Source of the DNA: Burkholderiales bacterium
Lineage (GTDB): Bacteria > Pseudomonadota > Gammaproteobacteria > Burkholderiales > Burkholderiaceae_C
Assembly: GCA_947453585.1 (NCBI GenBank)
Contig: CANGHQ010000094.1
Location: forward strand, 1 to 6,957
DNA length: 6,957 nt
Direction: 5' to 3'
In this document: positions 6,477 through 6,957 of the stretch, piece by piece
Position numbering within the stretch: position 1 is the first letter of the stretch
Layout: the number at the start of each line of letters is the position of its first letter
The notes under the pieces: model-generated
The model's input: the letters and a program-made list of their open reading frames with translations, nothing else
Database searches by the model: none
Told to the model about the DNA's origin: nothing
Made by a program: the position numbers and the translations under genes

Positions 6477-6957
6477 TCAGGCCTTGCGCAGCGGGGCCCC
6501 GCTGGCGGTGGCGGTGACCACCGCCTCAAAAAACACATTGCCGTCAATGTCGTTGTTGACGCTGTTGTTGCGCTGGCTGAACACCACCTCGGTCTGCGCG
6601 GCCCCTGCGGCCATGGCGCGCGCATGGGCTTCTGCACCCGCCAACTGTTGCGCATGTGCAACAGCCGACGCCAAATCCCCAAAATCCACCGGCCCCTGGG
6701 CGGTAAACACCTTGAACACGCCGCGCGCGGGCTGGGTCAATGTCAGGTGCACGCGCTGCGACACCTGCCCGAGCACTGCGCCCACAGCATTGGCCACCTC
6801 GGCAAACCGTGGCAACTGCAACTCCACCCCCAAGGCGCGGGCCACCGCCGGGTAATAGCTTGAGGCCGGAGCGCCCACGCCGACCAGCGGCATGGACGGC
6901 GAAAACTGCAACTGGAACACGGCGCTACTGCCCGCGCCGGGTGCATCTGGGGAAGCG
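6477..6957 (-). CDS. Hydantoinase/oxoprolinase family protein, C-terminal part (5' end outside window)
   Basis: The frame is open from the right edge and stops at TGA (complement of 6477-6479), giving 159 C-terminal residues of what is normally a protein of about 650-700. Numbering from the edge, MPLVGVGAPASSYYPAVA (22-39) and AEVANAVGAVLGQVS (52-66) match the end of the HyuA-type ATPase-fold domain, where a conserved glycine-rich GAPA turn and an EVANAxGA helix occur. An Ala-rich helix (roughly 95-120) and a terminal strand with VFFEAVVTATASGAP complete the pattern. HyuA-type enzymes open hydantoins or 5-oxoproline-like lactams with ATP, but the substrate is unknown. The GTG at 6918-6920 is internal, not the start. 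A HyuB partner, often just downstream of hyuA, is absent: a convergent gene follows after 14 nt. The nucleotide-binding N-terminal half is not visible, so activity cannot be judged. Confidence 0.75.
   Translation of the reverse strand, partial: ASPDAPGAGSSAVFQLQFSPSMPLVGVGAPASSYYPAVARALGVELQLPRFAEVANAVGAVLGQVSQRVHLTLTQPARGVFKVFTAQGPVDFGDLASAVAHAQQLAGAEAHARAMAAGAAQTEVVFSQRNNSVNNDIDGNVFFEAVVTATASGAPLRKA

Noticed and set aside
6471..6483. GGCCT-TTC-AGGCC hairpin between the two convergent genes at the right end
   Set aside because: A 5-bp stem with a triloop and no T-tract on either strand; it overlaps the stop codon of the - strand gene. Too weak to call a terminator.

Overview
The window is a high-GC, densely coded bacterial chromosome segment. 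It most likely comes from a betaproteobacterium of the order Burkholderiales, probably a Comamonadaceae relative such as Rhodoferax or Polaromonas. This rests on the protein flavour, especially the N-terminal tail of RuvB and the G6PDH sequence, together with GC bias and gene style; no search was run. I see no mobile element, CRISPR array, tRNA or rRNA.

Layout, left to right. (1) The 3' three quarters of zwf (glucose-6-phosphate dehydrogenase, NADPH supply), entering from the left edge on the + strand. (2) 21 nt later, a polytopic membrane di-iron oxygenase of the sterol desaturase / fatty acid hydroxylase superfamily, whose C-terminal half resembles alkylglycerol monooxygenase (AGMO). (3) Convergent to it, ruvB (Holliday-junction branch-migration motor) on the - strand. 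(4) A 284-nt divergent intergenic region with one candidate -10 box and an inverted repeat. (5) A cis-prenyltransferase gene of the UppS family on the + strand, with an unusual GNRRW pyrophosphate-binding motif. (6) ugd (UDP-glucose 6-dehydrogenase), 68 nt downstream. (7) A three-helix DUF4337-like membrane protein of unknown function, with its own candidate promoter and Shine-Dalgarno. (8) Convergent to that, the 3' end of a hydantoinase/oxoprolinase-family gene running off the right edge on the - strand.

Functionally, most of the window is housekeeping. The cis-prenyltransferase and Ugd could supply the two inputs of surface-glycan assembly, a polyprenyl-phosphate carrier and UDP-glucuronate, but that link is inferred from adjacency. 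The parts most worth a second look are the atypical UppS-like enzyme outside the usual frr-uppS-cdsA-dxr setting, the AGMO-like oxygenase beside zwf, and the DUF4337 protein. I found no clear evidence of a wholly new multi-gene system. All gaps between genes are under 300 nt.
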